Below are positions 8,890 through 22,020 of a stretch of 64,000 nt of DNA, in pieces. The translations under genes were made by a program, and so were the position numbers. The number at the start of each line of letters is the position of its first letter. Position 1 is the first letter of the stretch. The DNA lies in the NCBI RefSeq assembly GCF_003143515.1, contig NZ_CP029343.1:5270001-5334000 (forward strand), written 5' to 3'. The notes beneath the pieces are model-generated. The model was not told the DNA's origin, made no database searches, and was given only the letters and a program-made list of their open reading frames with translations. Source of the DNA: Massilia oculi (GTDB lineage Bacteria > Pseudomonadota > Gammaproteobacteria > Burkholderiales > Burkholderiaceae_D).

Positions 8890-9265
8890 GCGGGACCTGA
8901 ACTCCAGATCGCCCCCGAAGTTGCCGCAATATTTATTTGTGGTGCATACTGTGTCAGCCGGGGTTAAATCTTGTAAACCCTTGATTTTCAGCGGAAACGA
9001 GATTGCCTTCCCAATAGGCAAATTGTTGAAAGCCGCACGGGAGGCCGCGTCCAGCGTGTCAAGCCCCCGCTTTTCCACACAGTTATTCACAGACTTTGTG
9101 GATATCCAAAAAAGGCGTTGATTTTCCGTGACTTGACAACGATTGCTCAGGTCATGGCTGATGTCATTCTTGGCAACCTTTTGACAGCGATACAAGGCGT
9201 CCCCATTTTCTCCTTGCGGCCTGGGACTGGATAAATGTACAGTATGGCATTTCCAGATTTCGCCC
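8890..9265. other. Intergenic region upstream of the helicase gene
   Basis: 376 bases without a credible gene, lower in GC than the surroundings. It carries one copy of a DnaA-box-containing repeat (9003-9117, listed separately) and presumably the helicase promoter. The sequence around 9223-9245 (GACTGGATAAATGTACAGTA) has a possible -10-like element, but I could not fix a clear -35/-10 pair. Confidence 0.6.
9003..9117 (+). repeat. Left copy of a DnaA-box-containing repeat
   Basis: About 115 bases that align with 11484-11595 on the other side of the helicase gene. Shared blocks are TTGCCTTC, TTGTTGAAA.CCGCA, TGTCAAG, GCTTTTCCACACAGTTAT and a TTGTGGATA..CCAAAA..GGC end. It contains TTATTCACA (9083-9091), a perfect match to the DnaA-box consensus TTATNCACA, and an inverted TGTGGATAT (9097-9105). 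The two can pair as a short imperfect hairpin. Confidence 0.75.
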
Positions 9266-11359
9266 ATGTCCGCCGTCGCCGATCCGATCATCACCTCGTC
9301 TACCGACGACCCGTTCGCCAGCCTGAACCCCGAGCAGCGGGCGGCGGTCGAGCACGACGTCGGGCTCGACGCGCCGCGTCCCTTGCTGGTGGTGGCCGGC
9401 GCCGGTTCCGGCAAGACCAATACGCTGGCGCACCGGGTGGCGCGCCTGATCCAGGCGGGCGCCGATCCGCAGCGCATTCTGCTGCTGACGTTTTCGCGCC
9501 GCGCCGCCACCGAAATGACCCAGCGCGCCGGCGGCGTGCTGCACCGGTTGTTCGGGCTCAAGGGAAGCCAGGCGCCGGTCACGCTGCCCTGGGCCGGCAC
9601 CTTCCACAGCATCGGCGCGCGCCTGCTGCGCGAGTTTGCCGGGCGCATCGGGCTGGACGATCAGTTCACGATCCACGACCGCGGCGACTCCGAAGACCTG
9701 ATGGGCATGGTGCGCCACGAGATCGGCCTGAGCCAGCTCGAGAAACGCTTCCCGCTGAAAGGCACCTGCCTGTCGATCTATTCGCGGGTGGTCAACGGCC
9801 GCGAGCCGCTCGACGGGGTGCTGCAGGCCTTCTTCCCCTGGTGCAGCGAGTGGGAAGCCCAGCTCAAGACGCTGTTCGGCGCCTATGTCGACGCCAAGCA
9901 GGAGCAGAATGTGCTCGACTATGACGACCTGCTGCTGTTCTGGGCCGAGATGGCGGCCGACCCGGTGCTGGGGGCCGAGCTCGGCGCGCTGTTCGATCAC
10001 GTGCTGGTCGACGAATACCAGGACACCAACCGCCTGCAGGCGGCCATCGTCAGCGGCATGAAGCCCGACGGCCGCGGCGTGATGGTGGTGGGCGACGATG
10101 CGCAGTCGATCTATGGCTTTCGCGGCGCGACCGTGCGCAACATCCTCGACTTCGCCGATCAGTTCTCGCAGCCGGCGCAGCTGATCACCTTGGCCCGCAA
10201 CTATCGGTCCACGCAGCCGATCCTGGATGCGTCGAATGCCGTGATCGGCGCCGCGCTCGAGCGCCACGCCAAGACCCTGTGGACCGACAAGGCTTCAACC
10301 ATCAAGCCGCAGCTGGTCCTGATTCCCGACGAAGCCGAGCAGGCGCGCTGGGTCTGCAACCGCATCCTCGAACAGCGCGAAAGCGGGATGGCTCTGAAGT
10401 CGCAGGCGGTGCTGTTTCGCGCCGCCAGCCACAGCGCCGCGCTCGAGCTCGAGCTCATGCGCCGCAACATCCCCTTCGTCAAGTTCGGCGGCCTGAAATT
10501 CCTGGAAGCGGCCCACATCAAGGACGTGCTGGCCGTGCTCCGTTTCGCCCAGAACCCGAGCGGACGCCTGGCGGGTTTCCGCGCGCTGCAGCTGATTCCC
10601 GGCATCGGCCAGGCGACCGCCACCCGCCTGGTCGAGGCCGCCGGCACGAGCGTCGACGCGGCGGCGGCCCTGGAGGCGTTTCCGGTGCCGGCCCGCTGCA
10701 GGACCGACTGGCAGGCGTTCTGCGACCTGTACCGGCGCCTGCGTACACCCGGCCTGCGCTGGCCGATGGACCTCGAGCTGGCGCGCGCGTGGTACCAGCC
10801 GCAGCTCGAGCGCCTGCACGACGATGCGCAGGTGCGCGCGGCCGACCTCGACCAGTTGGTGGCGCTGTCCGGCGGCTATGGCAACCGCGAGAGCTTCCTG
10901 GCCGAGATCACGCTCGACCCGCCCGAAGCCACCAGCGACCGCGCCGGCGCGCCGCTGCTCGACGAAGACTACGTGATCCTGTCCACCATCCACTCGAGCA
11001 AGGGGCAAGAATGGAATTCGGTGCACGTTTTAAATGTCGTCGACGGCTGCATTCCGTCGGACATGGCGACCGGCAGCCAGGAGGACATCGAGGAAGAGCG
11101 GCGCCTGCTCTACGTCGCCATGACACGCGCGCGTGAAAACCTGCACCTGGTGGTGCCGAACCGCTTCTTCATCAAGCAGCAGTCGAGCATGGGAGACCGC
11201 CACGTGTATGCGGCGCGCACGCGCTTCATCACCCCGGTGATGCTCAAGCATTTCGAGGAGTGCGCCTGGCTCAGCGCCGACAAGCGCGAGCTGCGTACGC
11301 CGATGCCCGACAGCATCCGCATGATGGTACGCGACCGGGCCCGGAACGCGTGGAAATGA
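9266..11359 (+). CDS. ATP-dependent DNA helicase of the UvrD/Rep (SF1A) family
   Basis: 697 residues. All SF1A motifs are visible: LNPEQRAAV (Q motif), AGAGSGKTNTLAHR (Walker A, about 44-57), LLLTFSRRAATEM (Ia), VLVDEYQDTNRLQ (Walker B, about 248), GDDAQSIYGFRGA (III), NYRSTQPIL (IV), STIHSSKGQEWNSV (V, near 575) and LLYVAMTRAREN (VI). These enzymes unwind DNA 3' to 5' in repair or replication restart. The protein is close to Rep/PcrA in length but diverges enough that uvrD, rep or pcrA should not be assigned. Both flanks carry copies of the same DnaA-box repeat, which is unusual. Confidence 0.9.
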   Translation: MSAVADPIITSSTDDPFASLNPEQRAAVEHDVGLDAPRPLLVVAGAGSGKTNTLAHRVARLIQAGADPQRILLLTFSRRAATEMTQRAGGVLHRLFGLKGSQAPVTLPWAGTFHSIGARLLREFAGRIGLDDQFTIHDRGDSEDLMGMVRHEIGLSQLEKRFPLKGTCLSIYSRVVNGREPLDGVLQAFFPWCSEWEAQLKTLFGAYVDAKQEQNVLDYDDLLLFWAEMAADPVLGAELGALFDHVLVDEYQDTNRLQAAIVSGMKPDGRGVMVVGDDAQSIYGFRGATVRNILDFADQFSQPAQLITLARNYRSTQPILDASNAVIGAALERHAKTLWTDKASTIKPQLVLIPDEAEQARWVCNRILEQRESGMALKSQAVLFRAASHSAALELELMRRNIPFVKFGGLKFLEAAHIKDVLAVLRFAQNPSGRLAGFRALQLIPGIGQATATRLVEAAGTSVDAAAALEAFPVPARCRTDWQAFCDLYRRLRTPGLRWPMDLELARAWYQPQLERLHDDAQVRAADLDQLVALSGGYGNRESFLAEITLDPPEATSDRAGAPLLDEDYVILSTIHSSKGQEWNSVHVLNVVDGCIPSDMATGSQEDIEEERRLLYVAMTRARENLHLVVPNRFFIKQQSSMGDRHVYAARTRFITPVMLKHFEECAWLSADKRELRTPMPDSIRMMVRDRARNAWK

Positions 11360-11483
11360 CGACAGATGCGAGCAAATTGACGACTTATCCCCCGTGCTCG
11401 TCTTTTGTAGGAATTTGCCGTGTGTGACATGGACACGCAGAAGTGGCGCACGTGCAAGTGACTGATTTTACAAGGGTATTTTT

Positions 11484-11595
11484 TTGCCTTCAGAACGGGC
11501 ATTTTGTTGAAACCCGCATCGCTACTGCGCTTGCGGCTTGTCAAGTAGCGCTTTTCCACACAGTTATCCACATTTCTTGTGGATAGTCCAAAAGG
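11484..11595 (+). repeat. Right copy of the DnaA-box-containing repeat
   Basis: Diverged direct copy of 9003-9117. It includes TTATCCACA (11564-11572), a perfect DnaA box, and TGTGGATAG (11578-11586). TATCCACA and TGTGGATA form a perfect 8-bp stem with a five-base loop. It lies between the end of the helicase gene and the convergent sirtuin gene. Confidence 0.75.
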
Positions 11596-11626
11596 CTGAA
11601 TGAAATCAGCCACTTAGTGTTCAATA

Positions 11627-12442
11627 TTACTTGAACACAATTTCCATTTCCCGAGCGATGGCTTGCAGGGCGGCGAGCGCGCCCATGGGGATGCCGACAC
11701 CGCGCACGATGCGGTGTTCACGCGGATTGATACGGATCGCGTGGACACCCTGCGACTCGGTAAAGCGGCGCACCGAGGGCAGGTCGGTGCCGGCGCCGAG
11801 CTCGATCACGGCGAGCCGGGCGACTCCTGCGCGCCACTGCGCCAGCCGCTCGAGCTGGGCGTCGCTGGGGATGTCGACCCAGGCGGCGTCGTTGAACATC
11901 AGGATGTTGGGGCGGGCCAGCGCGCCGCAGTGCGGGCAGGCCGGCAGCGGCGACCGCAGCGTGCAGCGGGCAAGGTCGACCTCGGGTTCGATGTCGTCCG
12001 CCGGCCAGGTGACGGCGCGGCAGGGACGGGTGCATTGCAGGTGGTGAATGGTGCCGTGGATTTCGGCGATCCGGTCGTCCGCGAAACCCGCGCGCTGGAA
12101 CTGGCCGTCGACATTGCTCGTGAAGACGAAGCTGCCATGCTCCATGCGGTCGCCCAGCGCGCGCAGGATCGCGAAGCCCGCATGCGGGTGCGTGCGCCGG
12201 TACAGGTCGAGCCGGTGGCCATAAAAGCCCCAGGCCAGAGGCGGATCGCGCTCGAAACTCGCTGGATTGGCCATCTCGCGAAACGGCAGGCCGCGTGCGG
12301 CCAGTGGCGGGTAGGCTTTCCAGAAGCCGGTATCGCCGCGGAAATCGGGCAGGCCCGAATCGACGCCGATGCCGGCGCCGGCAGCGATCAGGAGGCCGTC
12401 GGCCTTCCTCAGCAAAGCGCAGGCGCGCGCGATCTCATCCAT
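11627..12442 (-). CDS. Sir2-family NAD-dependent protein deacylase (sirtuin)
   Basis: 271 residues from ATG 12442. The Rossmann-fold NAD site reads AAGAGIGVDSGLPDFRG (about 20-36). The usual NID motif appears as SNVDG, the catalytic-His segment is RIAEIHGTIHHLQC, and two Cys pairs (CTRPC, CPHC) can bind the structural zinc. An ELGAGTDLPSVR segment near the C-terminus completes the NAD pocket. The reaction would be NAD-dependent removal of acyl groups from lysine. The start overlaps the end of the HD-domain gene by eight bases, so the two are probably co-expressed. Confidence 0.85.
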   Translation of the reverse strand: MDEIARACALLRKADGLLIAAGAGIGVDSGLPDFRGDTGFWKAYPPLAARGLPFREMANPASFERDPPLAWGFYGHRLDLYRRTHPHAGFAILRALGDRMEHGSFVFTSNVDGQFQRAGFADDRIAEIHGTIHHLQCTRPCRAVTWPADDIEPEVDLARCTLRSPLPACPHCGALARPNILMFNDAAWVDIPSDAQLERLAQWRAGVARLAVIELGAGTDLPSVRRFTESQGVHAIRINPREHRIVRGVGIPMGALAALQAIAREMEIVFK

Positions 12443-13073
12443 GGGCGCTGGCCTTGAGCCGCTCGAGCTCGGCCAGGAAGCGCTCGCAGGCCACGCCCGG
12501 CGGCCACGGTTCCCACGGCCGGCAATCGTAATGGGCGGCGAGCGGATCCTCGGCCAGCACCTCGGCGCGGATCTTCAGCGTGCGTCGCACCTCATCGCGC
12601 GACCAGCCGGCCACGTGCACGGCCTCGGTGGCCGCGGCCAGGCGGTCGGCGCGCTTGTGCGCCGCGTGGCCGCGCGCGTCCCAGGCCGGCAGGCCGTAGC
12701 GCAGGAAAACCATGTGTTCCAGGCGCTTCGTCAGCGCGCGGAAGGCGTCACCCAGGAAGGGCTTGATGACCGAAATCGCGTCGAAGCCGAGCAGGCCTTC
12801 CTCGGCGTCGTGCAGGAGCTCGCGCAGCTCGTCCAGTGGCGTGATGGCCGGCGCGGCCGCGCGGCGCAGCAGCATGACGGTGATCGAATGCTGGGCCACC
12901 GACAGCGGCAGCGGCCAGGCCGAGTGGCCGCCCCAGCGGTAGGTGCGGGCCAGGCCGAGCGCCAGGTCGGCGTCGTCCCAGTCGAAGGGTGTCGGGTCGA
13001 GCAGGTCGAGGCGGCGGCCGGAAGGCATGCGGACCCAGGCGCGGGTCCGGTCTGGCGTGGACGGGATGGACAT
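12435..13073 (-). CDS. HD-domain phosphohydrolase (YfbR-like)
   Basis: 212 residues from ATG 13073. The metal-binding HD motif is split as AQHSITVML (first His), LLHDAEEGLLG (His-Asp) and a downstream KRAD aspartate, as in the YfbR / deoxynucleotide 5'-phosphatase type of HD hydrolases. The N-terminal MPSGRRLDLLDPTP segment is typical of this group. Substrate unknown; a nucleotide is likely by family. First gene of a two-gene unit with the sirtuin. Confidence 0.8.
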   Translation of the reverse strand: MSIPSTPDRTRAWVRMPSGRRLDLLDPTPFDWDDADLALGLARTYRWGGHSAWPLPLSVAQHSITVMLLRRAAAPAITPLDELRELLHDAEEGLLGFDAISVIKPFLGDAFRALTKRLEHMVFLRYGLPAWDARGHAAHKRADRLAAATEAVHVAGWSRDEVRRTLKIRAEVLAEDPLAAHYDCRPWEPWPPGVACERFLAELERLKASAHG

Positions 13074-13189
13074 GTGGCGATTTTACACACCGGCCCGTCC
13101 ATTCTCTGCATAATTGATCCATGCGTAAGCAAGACCTGCGCGCTCGCGTAAAGTAGACCGGATGCGCGTGGGGACCATAGGGGAGAGCG

Positions 13190-14731
13190 ATGGGGGCGGA
13201 CACGACGATCGATTGCGACCTGCTGGTGGTCGGCGGCGGGATCAACGGCGCCGGCATCGCGCGCGACGCGGCCGGGCGCGGCCTGGCGGTGGTGCTGTGC
13301 GAAAAGGACGACCTGGGCGCGCATACCTCGTCCGCCTCCAGCAAGCTGATCCATGGCGGCCTGCGCTATCTCGAATACCGCGAATTCGGCCTGGTGCGCA
13401 AGGCGCTGGCCGAACGCGAGACCCTGCTCAGGAGCGCGCCGCACATCATGCGTCCGCTGCGCTTCGTGATGCCGCACGTGGCCGGGCAGCGGCCGGCCTG
13501 GCTGATCCGCGCCGGCCTGTTCCTTTACGACCGCCTGGCGCCGCGCGCCTTCCTGCCCGCATCGAGCGCGATCGAGCTGGCCGGCCACCGCGCCGGGGCG
13601 CCCCTCAAGCCCGAGTTTACGCGCGCCTTCGCCTATTCCGACGGCTGGGTCGACGACGCGCGGCTGGTGCTGCTCAACGCCCTCGATGCACACGAACATG
13701 GGGCGCGGGTGCTCACCCATGCGGCCTGCGACGACGTGGTCCGGCGCGGCGCGCACTGGGAAGCCCGCATCGAGCACGATGGCGCGCCCCTGACCGTGCG
13801 CGCGCGCGGCCTGGTCAACGCCGCCGGCCCGTGGGCGGCACGTTTCGCCGGGCGCGCCAACCGGGAGGCGCCGCACCGCGCGTTGCGCCTGATCAAGGGC
13901 AGCCACATCGTCGTGCCGCGCCTGTTCGAGCACGGCTGCGCCTACCTGTTCCAGCACGAGGACGGCCGGGTCGTGTTCGCGATCCCCTACGAAGAAGCGT
14001 TCACCCTGGTCGGCACGACCGACGTCGACTTCGCGGGCGACCCCGGCGCGGTGGCGATCGGCGAAGGCGAGATACATTACCTGTGTGCGCTGGCCAACCG
14101 TTACTTCAAGCGCCAGCTGGCCCCTGGCGACGTGGTGTGGAGTTATTCCGGCGTGCGCCCGCTGCTGGAAGACGATGCCGGCAACCCGGCGGCGATCACG
14201 CGCGACTACTTCCTCGAGCGCGACGCCGGCGGTGCGCCGCTGCTGTCGGTTTTTGGCGGCAAGATCACCACCTATCGCAAGCTGGCCGAAGAGGCGGTCG
14301 ACTGGATCGCGCCGCTGCTCGGCAAGATGCATACGGGAGCATGGACGGCGCACGCGGTGCTGCCGGGCGGCGACCTGTTCGGGCCGCAGCCCGACAGCCG
14401 CGGCGTGCTGGAATTCGACCGCTGGGTGGCGTCGCTGCAGCGGCGCCATGCCTGGCTGCCCAAGCCGCTGGCGGCGCGCTATGCGCGCACCTATGGCACG
14501 CGGATGGACATCTTGCTGGGGGCCTGCCAGTCGCTGGCCGACCTGGGCCTTGAAGTGGCGCCGGGGCTGTACGAGGCCGAGCTGCGTTACCTGATGCGGC
14601 ACGAGTGGGCCCGCAGCGCGGCCGACGTGCTGTGGCGCCGCACCAAGCTGGGCCTGCACCTGCGGCCGGGCGTGGCGGGCAGGATCGATGCGTGGATGGC
14701 CGCCGAGCGGTCGGCCTTGGCCATCGTGTGA
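13190..14731 (+). CDS. glpD: Aerobic glycerol-3-phosphate dehydrogenase
   Basis: 513 residues from ATG 13190 with an AGGGGAG ribosome-binding site. The FAD-binding motif LLVVGGGINGAGIARDAAGRG lies at residues 11-31 and is followed by the family signature SSKLIHGGLRYLEYREFGLV (about 49-68). The region around VFGGKITTYRKLAE (about 355-368) and a C-terminal helical domain are complete. The enzyme oxidises sn-glycerol-3-phosphate to dihydroxyacetone phosphate at the inner membrane and reduces ubiquinone. No glpK, glpF or glpR lies in the window. It ends three bases before the convergent CheR-like gene. Confidence 0.95.
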   Translation: MGADTTIDCDLLVVGGGINGAGIARDAAGRGLAVVLCEKDDLGAHTSSASSKLIHGGLRYLEYREFGLVRKALAERETLLRSAPHIMRPLRFVMPHVAGQRPAWLIRAGLFLYDRLAPRAFLPASSAIELAGHRAGAPLKPEFTRAFAYSDGWVDDARLVLLNALDAHEHGARVLTHAACDDVVRRGAHWEARIEHDGAPLTVRARGLVNAAGPWAARFAGRANREAPHRALRLIKGSHIVVPRLFEHGCAYLFQHEDGRVVFAIPYEEAFTLVGTTDVDFAGDPGAVAIGEGEIHYLCALANRYFKRQLAPGDVVWSYSGVRPLLEDDAGNPAAITRDYFLERDAGGAPLLSVFGGKITTYRKLAEEAVDWIAPLLGKMHTGAWTAHAVLPGGDLFGPQPDSRGVLEFDRWVASLQRRHAWLPKPLAARYARTYGTRMDILLGACQSLADLGLEVAPGLYEAELRYLMRHEWARSAADVLWRRTKLGLHLRPGVAGRIDAWMAAERSALAIV

Positions 14732-14734
14732 AAC

Positions 14735-15577
14735 TCAACGCACCCGCTTGTACCAGGCGCCATCCTCGAACAGGGGCTGGTAATCGGCCGCCGCAGCATC
14801 GCTGGCCGCCAGTTCGCGGTCGATCCCGAGCACCCCGAACAGGGCCAGGCTGTCGCGGAACAGGCGCAGCACGCGCTGGCGCAGCACCGGGCCGAAGTCG
14901 GGCAGGGCGCGGCAGCAGACGATCGCGTGGAACTCGTTGAACGAGCCATCCGTCACCAGGCAGTACTGCAGCCAGGTGATGCGCTCGCGCAGCCGCGGCA
15001 GCAGCCGCGCGCGGCCATCGCTGACCTCGAAGTAGTCGGCCAGCCGCCCCGTGCCGCCACTGGCTTCGTAGCCGCGCTGGGCGTCCGCCAGTTGAGAGGC
15101 CGGCAGCGTGGCTTCACGCGCCTCGAACAGCAGTTCGTCGCTGGACAGGGTCGCGAACACTTCGGTGCGTCCGTACAGCTTTTCCTCGGCCAGCAGCACG
15201 GCCAGGGTCCAGGCTTCTCCCACGCCGGCCACCTCGGGCAGCCAGACCCTGGGCAGCGCGGTCGGACGCAGGCTGTCGGCCAGCGCGTCGCGCTGGCGCC
15301 GCGCCCAATCGGGACGGTCGAACAGCGCCGCCGGCTGCACGGCCAACGCGCGCACCACGCCCAGCGCAGCGCCGGGCGCATGCAGCACCTGTTCCTGCAG
15401 CCGCGTCAGGTTCGGCAAGGCGTGCAGGCGCGCCAGGTCCTGCAGGCGCCGGCGCAGGATGGCGCGCTCGTGGCTGCGGTAGTCCAGGCCGAAACGCTGG
15501 TACAGCGCTTCGAGCAGCAGCTCGATCTCGAGCTCCGCCAGGCCGGTATCGACCGGCACACCAGTCAAGGCATTCAC
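14735..15577 (-). CDS. Degenerate CheR-type methyltransferase-like protein
   Basis: 280 residues from GTG 15577, preceded by GAGG. The layout matches CheR: an N-terminal helical domain (FGLDYRSHERAILRRRL, about 33-49) and a C-terminal Rossmann-like domain ending in FHAIVCCRALPDFGPVLRQR and FRDSLALFGVLGI. The SAM-binding loop, normally CSTGEEPYS, reads AGVGEAWTLA, and the adenosine-binding acidic residues after the second strand are altered, so methyltransferase activity is doubtful. The gene lies seven bases downstream of the poly-HAMP hybrid kinase on the same strand, so the two are surely co-transcribed. A role as a partner or adaptor of that kinase is inference. Confidence 0.75.
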   Translation of the reverse strand: MNALTGVPVDTGLAELEIELLLEALYQRFGLDYRSHERAILRRRLQDLARLHALPNLTRLQEQVLHAPGAALGVVRALAVQPAALFDRPDWARRQRDALADSLRPTALPRVWLPEVAGVGEAWTLAVLLAEEKLYGRTEVFATLSSDELLFEAREATLPASQLADAQRGYEASGGTGRLADYFEVSDGRARLLPRLRERITWLQYCLVTDGSFNEFHAIVCCRALPDFGPVLRQRVLRLFRDSLALFGVLGIDRELAASDAAAADYQPLFEDGAWYKRVR

Positions 15578-15584
15578 TGGTGCC

Positions 15585-20498
<4,914 letters not shown>

Positions 20499-20847
20499 CG
20501 CCTGGATCCTCGTCCTGAAGGAAGTCTGTGGTTAGCCGTTGGAGCCGGCAAAGGTGTCGTTTTTACGCACGTACAAGATACAATTCTATAGATCAACGTC
20601 AAGCTGCGAAACGGTATCTGGGCTAGCAAATACTTGCTAATCTGAAATTTGTTACAGGTAATTCGGCGGAGGGTAGCCGATTCCCCTCCGCGAGGGCGCA
20701 CGATTGCAAATTGTTGTTGTCCATGCACGACAACACGCAAGCGATATGCAGCCGAGATACAAGTAAATATCTTGATTGTTAATTTCTGTGAATTTGTGAA
20801 CGGGGTGAACCATCTAGCATAGGGGTGTTACATCAAACTTTGCCCCC
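20499..20847. other. Divergent intergenic region between the poly-HAMP kinase and luxR
   Basis: 349 bases with no credible gene, notably AT-rich around 20580-20800. It must hold the divergent promoters of the kinase gene and luxR. A TTGTGA / TAGCAT pair at about 20794-20820 has a short 15-base spacer and is only a weak candidate for the luxR promoter. No lux-box-like palindrome was seen here. Confidence 0.5.
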
Positions 20848-21587
20848 ATGATTGACACCGCTTCATTACTCGAGCTGATGCAGGCCAAGGATGCTTCCCA
20901 CTGGAGCGCGTCCTTGTTCAACATTGCGCGGGGCTGGGCTTCGACCAGGTGCTGTTTGGCGTCGTCAACTCGCGCCATACCCGCTTCGAGTCGGCCTTCT
21001 TGCGCAGTAATTATTCCGCCAACTGGCGCGATCGCTACGACCGCAACGGCTTCGCCTACGTCGATCCGACCGTCGCCCATTGCCTGTCGAGTACGACGCC
21101 CATCGTGTGGGAGCCGGGTACCTTTGCTTCCAGCCCCCAGCAGGCCGAGCTGTACGAGGAAGCGAGCGCCCACGGCATTCGCACTGGTGCGACCCTGCCG
21201 ATCCACGGGCCGCAGGGCGAATTCGGGGTGATCAGTTTCGCGTCCGACGCCCGGCCGGATGTCGCTGCACAGCGCGCGATGAACGAGGCGCTGCCGATGC
21301 TGTCGCTGGTGCGCGACTATGCGTTCGCGTCTTCCGGGCGTTTCCGCGAGGAGGCGGCGCGGCCGGAGGAGGCGCCGCGCCTGACGCGCCGCGAGCTGGA
21401 AGTGTTGCAGTGGGTGATGGCGGGCAAGTCGTCATGGGAAGTCGCGCGCATCACCGGCTGTTCCGAAGCCACCGTCAATTTTCACCTGGCGAATGTGCGT
21501 CAAAAATTTGACGTCAACACTCGCCAGCAGGCGGTGGTCAAGGCCATCGCCCTGGGGCTCATCACCCCTGAAGATCACCATCGCTGA
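20848..21587 (+). pseudogene. LuxR-family autoinducer-binding regulator with a one-base frameshift
   Basis: The N-terminus (MIDTASLLELMQAKD...LFNIARG) begins at ATG 20848. The rest, beginning LGFDQVLFGVVNS, is in another frame; one G is missing from the run at 20930-20933. With one base restored the protein is 246 residues: an AHL-binding domain with YSANWRDRYDRNGFAYVDPTV and TPIVWEPG, where the conserved Trp, Tyr and Asp ligand residues sit, then a LuxR helix-turn-helix (LTRRELEVLQWVMAGKSSWEVA through ATVNFHLANVRQKF, about 180-235). As read, the product would stop early, or start internally at 20949 without part of the ligand domain. Its 3' end overlaps the convergent rsaL-like gene by 26 bases. 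It is the expected activator of luxI. Confidence 0.88.
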
Positions 21588-21834
21588 GCTTACCGTTCAT
21601 GTACATGCGCAGAAGAATCGACACGGGCGCCGGGATCGCAAGGCCGGTCTCAAAGCGGCTGCCGCTGGACTGGGTGACGCCGAAGCGGCCCCAGAATTTT
21701 TCCTGGCTTTCGCGCTTGGTGATGCGCAGCCGACGCAGTTCGTGCGGCGCCAGGCGTGCCGCGCCGGCGGCGTGGATGAGCTGGTTGGCCTGCAGTTCGG
21801 CTGCCAGTGCGTCGCACATCAGATCGTTTGCCAT
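21562..21834 (-). CDS. rsaL: RsaL-like quorum-sensing repressor
   Basis: 90 residues from ATG 21834, with an AAAGGAA ribosome-binding site six bases upstream; the frame is open further but without a better start. The segment RESQEKFWGRFGVTQSSGSR followed by FETG..IP.P...LL..Y..G..SD closely matches the tetrahelical helix-turn-helix core of Pseudomonas RsaL as I recall it (RESQETFWSRFGISQS). RsaL represses lasI by binding next to the LasR site. Here too the gene sits between luxR and luxI on the opposite strand, which strongly supports the call. It would set a ceiling on AHL synthesis. Confidence 0.85.
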   Translation of the reverse strand: MANDLMCDALAAELQANQLIHAAGAARLAPHELRRLRITKRESQEKFWGRFGVTQSSGSRFETGLAIPAPVSILLRMYMNGKLSDGDLQG

Positions 21835-21919
21835 GGTGGTTCCTTTCGGGGTGATGAATCGAGTAGTCCAGAAACTGCGTCGTTTCCAAAAGTATTGCAC
21901 CGCTGATATTGCTCGCCAC

Positions 21920-21935
21920 CTATCAATGCTGATAG
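21920..21935 (+). promoter_or_regulatory. Putative lux/las box
   Basis: CTATCAATGCTGATAG, a palindrome with perfect 6-bp arms and the CT-N12-AG frame of LuxR-type operators. It is close to the recalled lasI box CTATCTCATTTGCTAG. The centre is about 93 bases upstream of the luxI ATG, between divergently transcribed rsaL and luxI. Confidence 0.7.
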
Positions 21936-21966
21936 TACCCAGCCTACCCGATTTGCATAACGCTTC

Positions 21967-21981
21967 TATGCGTAGTGCATA
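21967..21981 (+). promoter_or_regulatory. Putative RsaL operator
   Basis: TATGCGTAGTGCATA, an inverted repeat of the form TATG-N7-CATA, the outer frame of the recalled RsaL consensus TATGnAAnTTnCATA. It lies 31 bases downstream of the lux-box-like site and 39 bases upstream of the luxI start, where it would overlap the start of transcription. Confidence 0.6.
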
Positions 21982-22020
21982 TTTCTTGAACCTATTTTCT
22001 CAACGAGGAGGGGGTTGGCA

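Noticed and set aside
9083..9105. DnaA boxes taken as a chromosomal origin
   Set aside because: No dnaA, dnaN, gyrB or parAB nearby, only one box pair per site and no AT-rich unwinding element of the usual kind; treated as a dispersed repeat instead.
11699..11760. A promoter or repeat element within the sirtuin gene
   Set aside because: Short inverted sequences here match coding constraints and have no counterpart elsewhere in the window.
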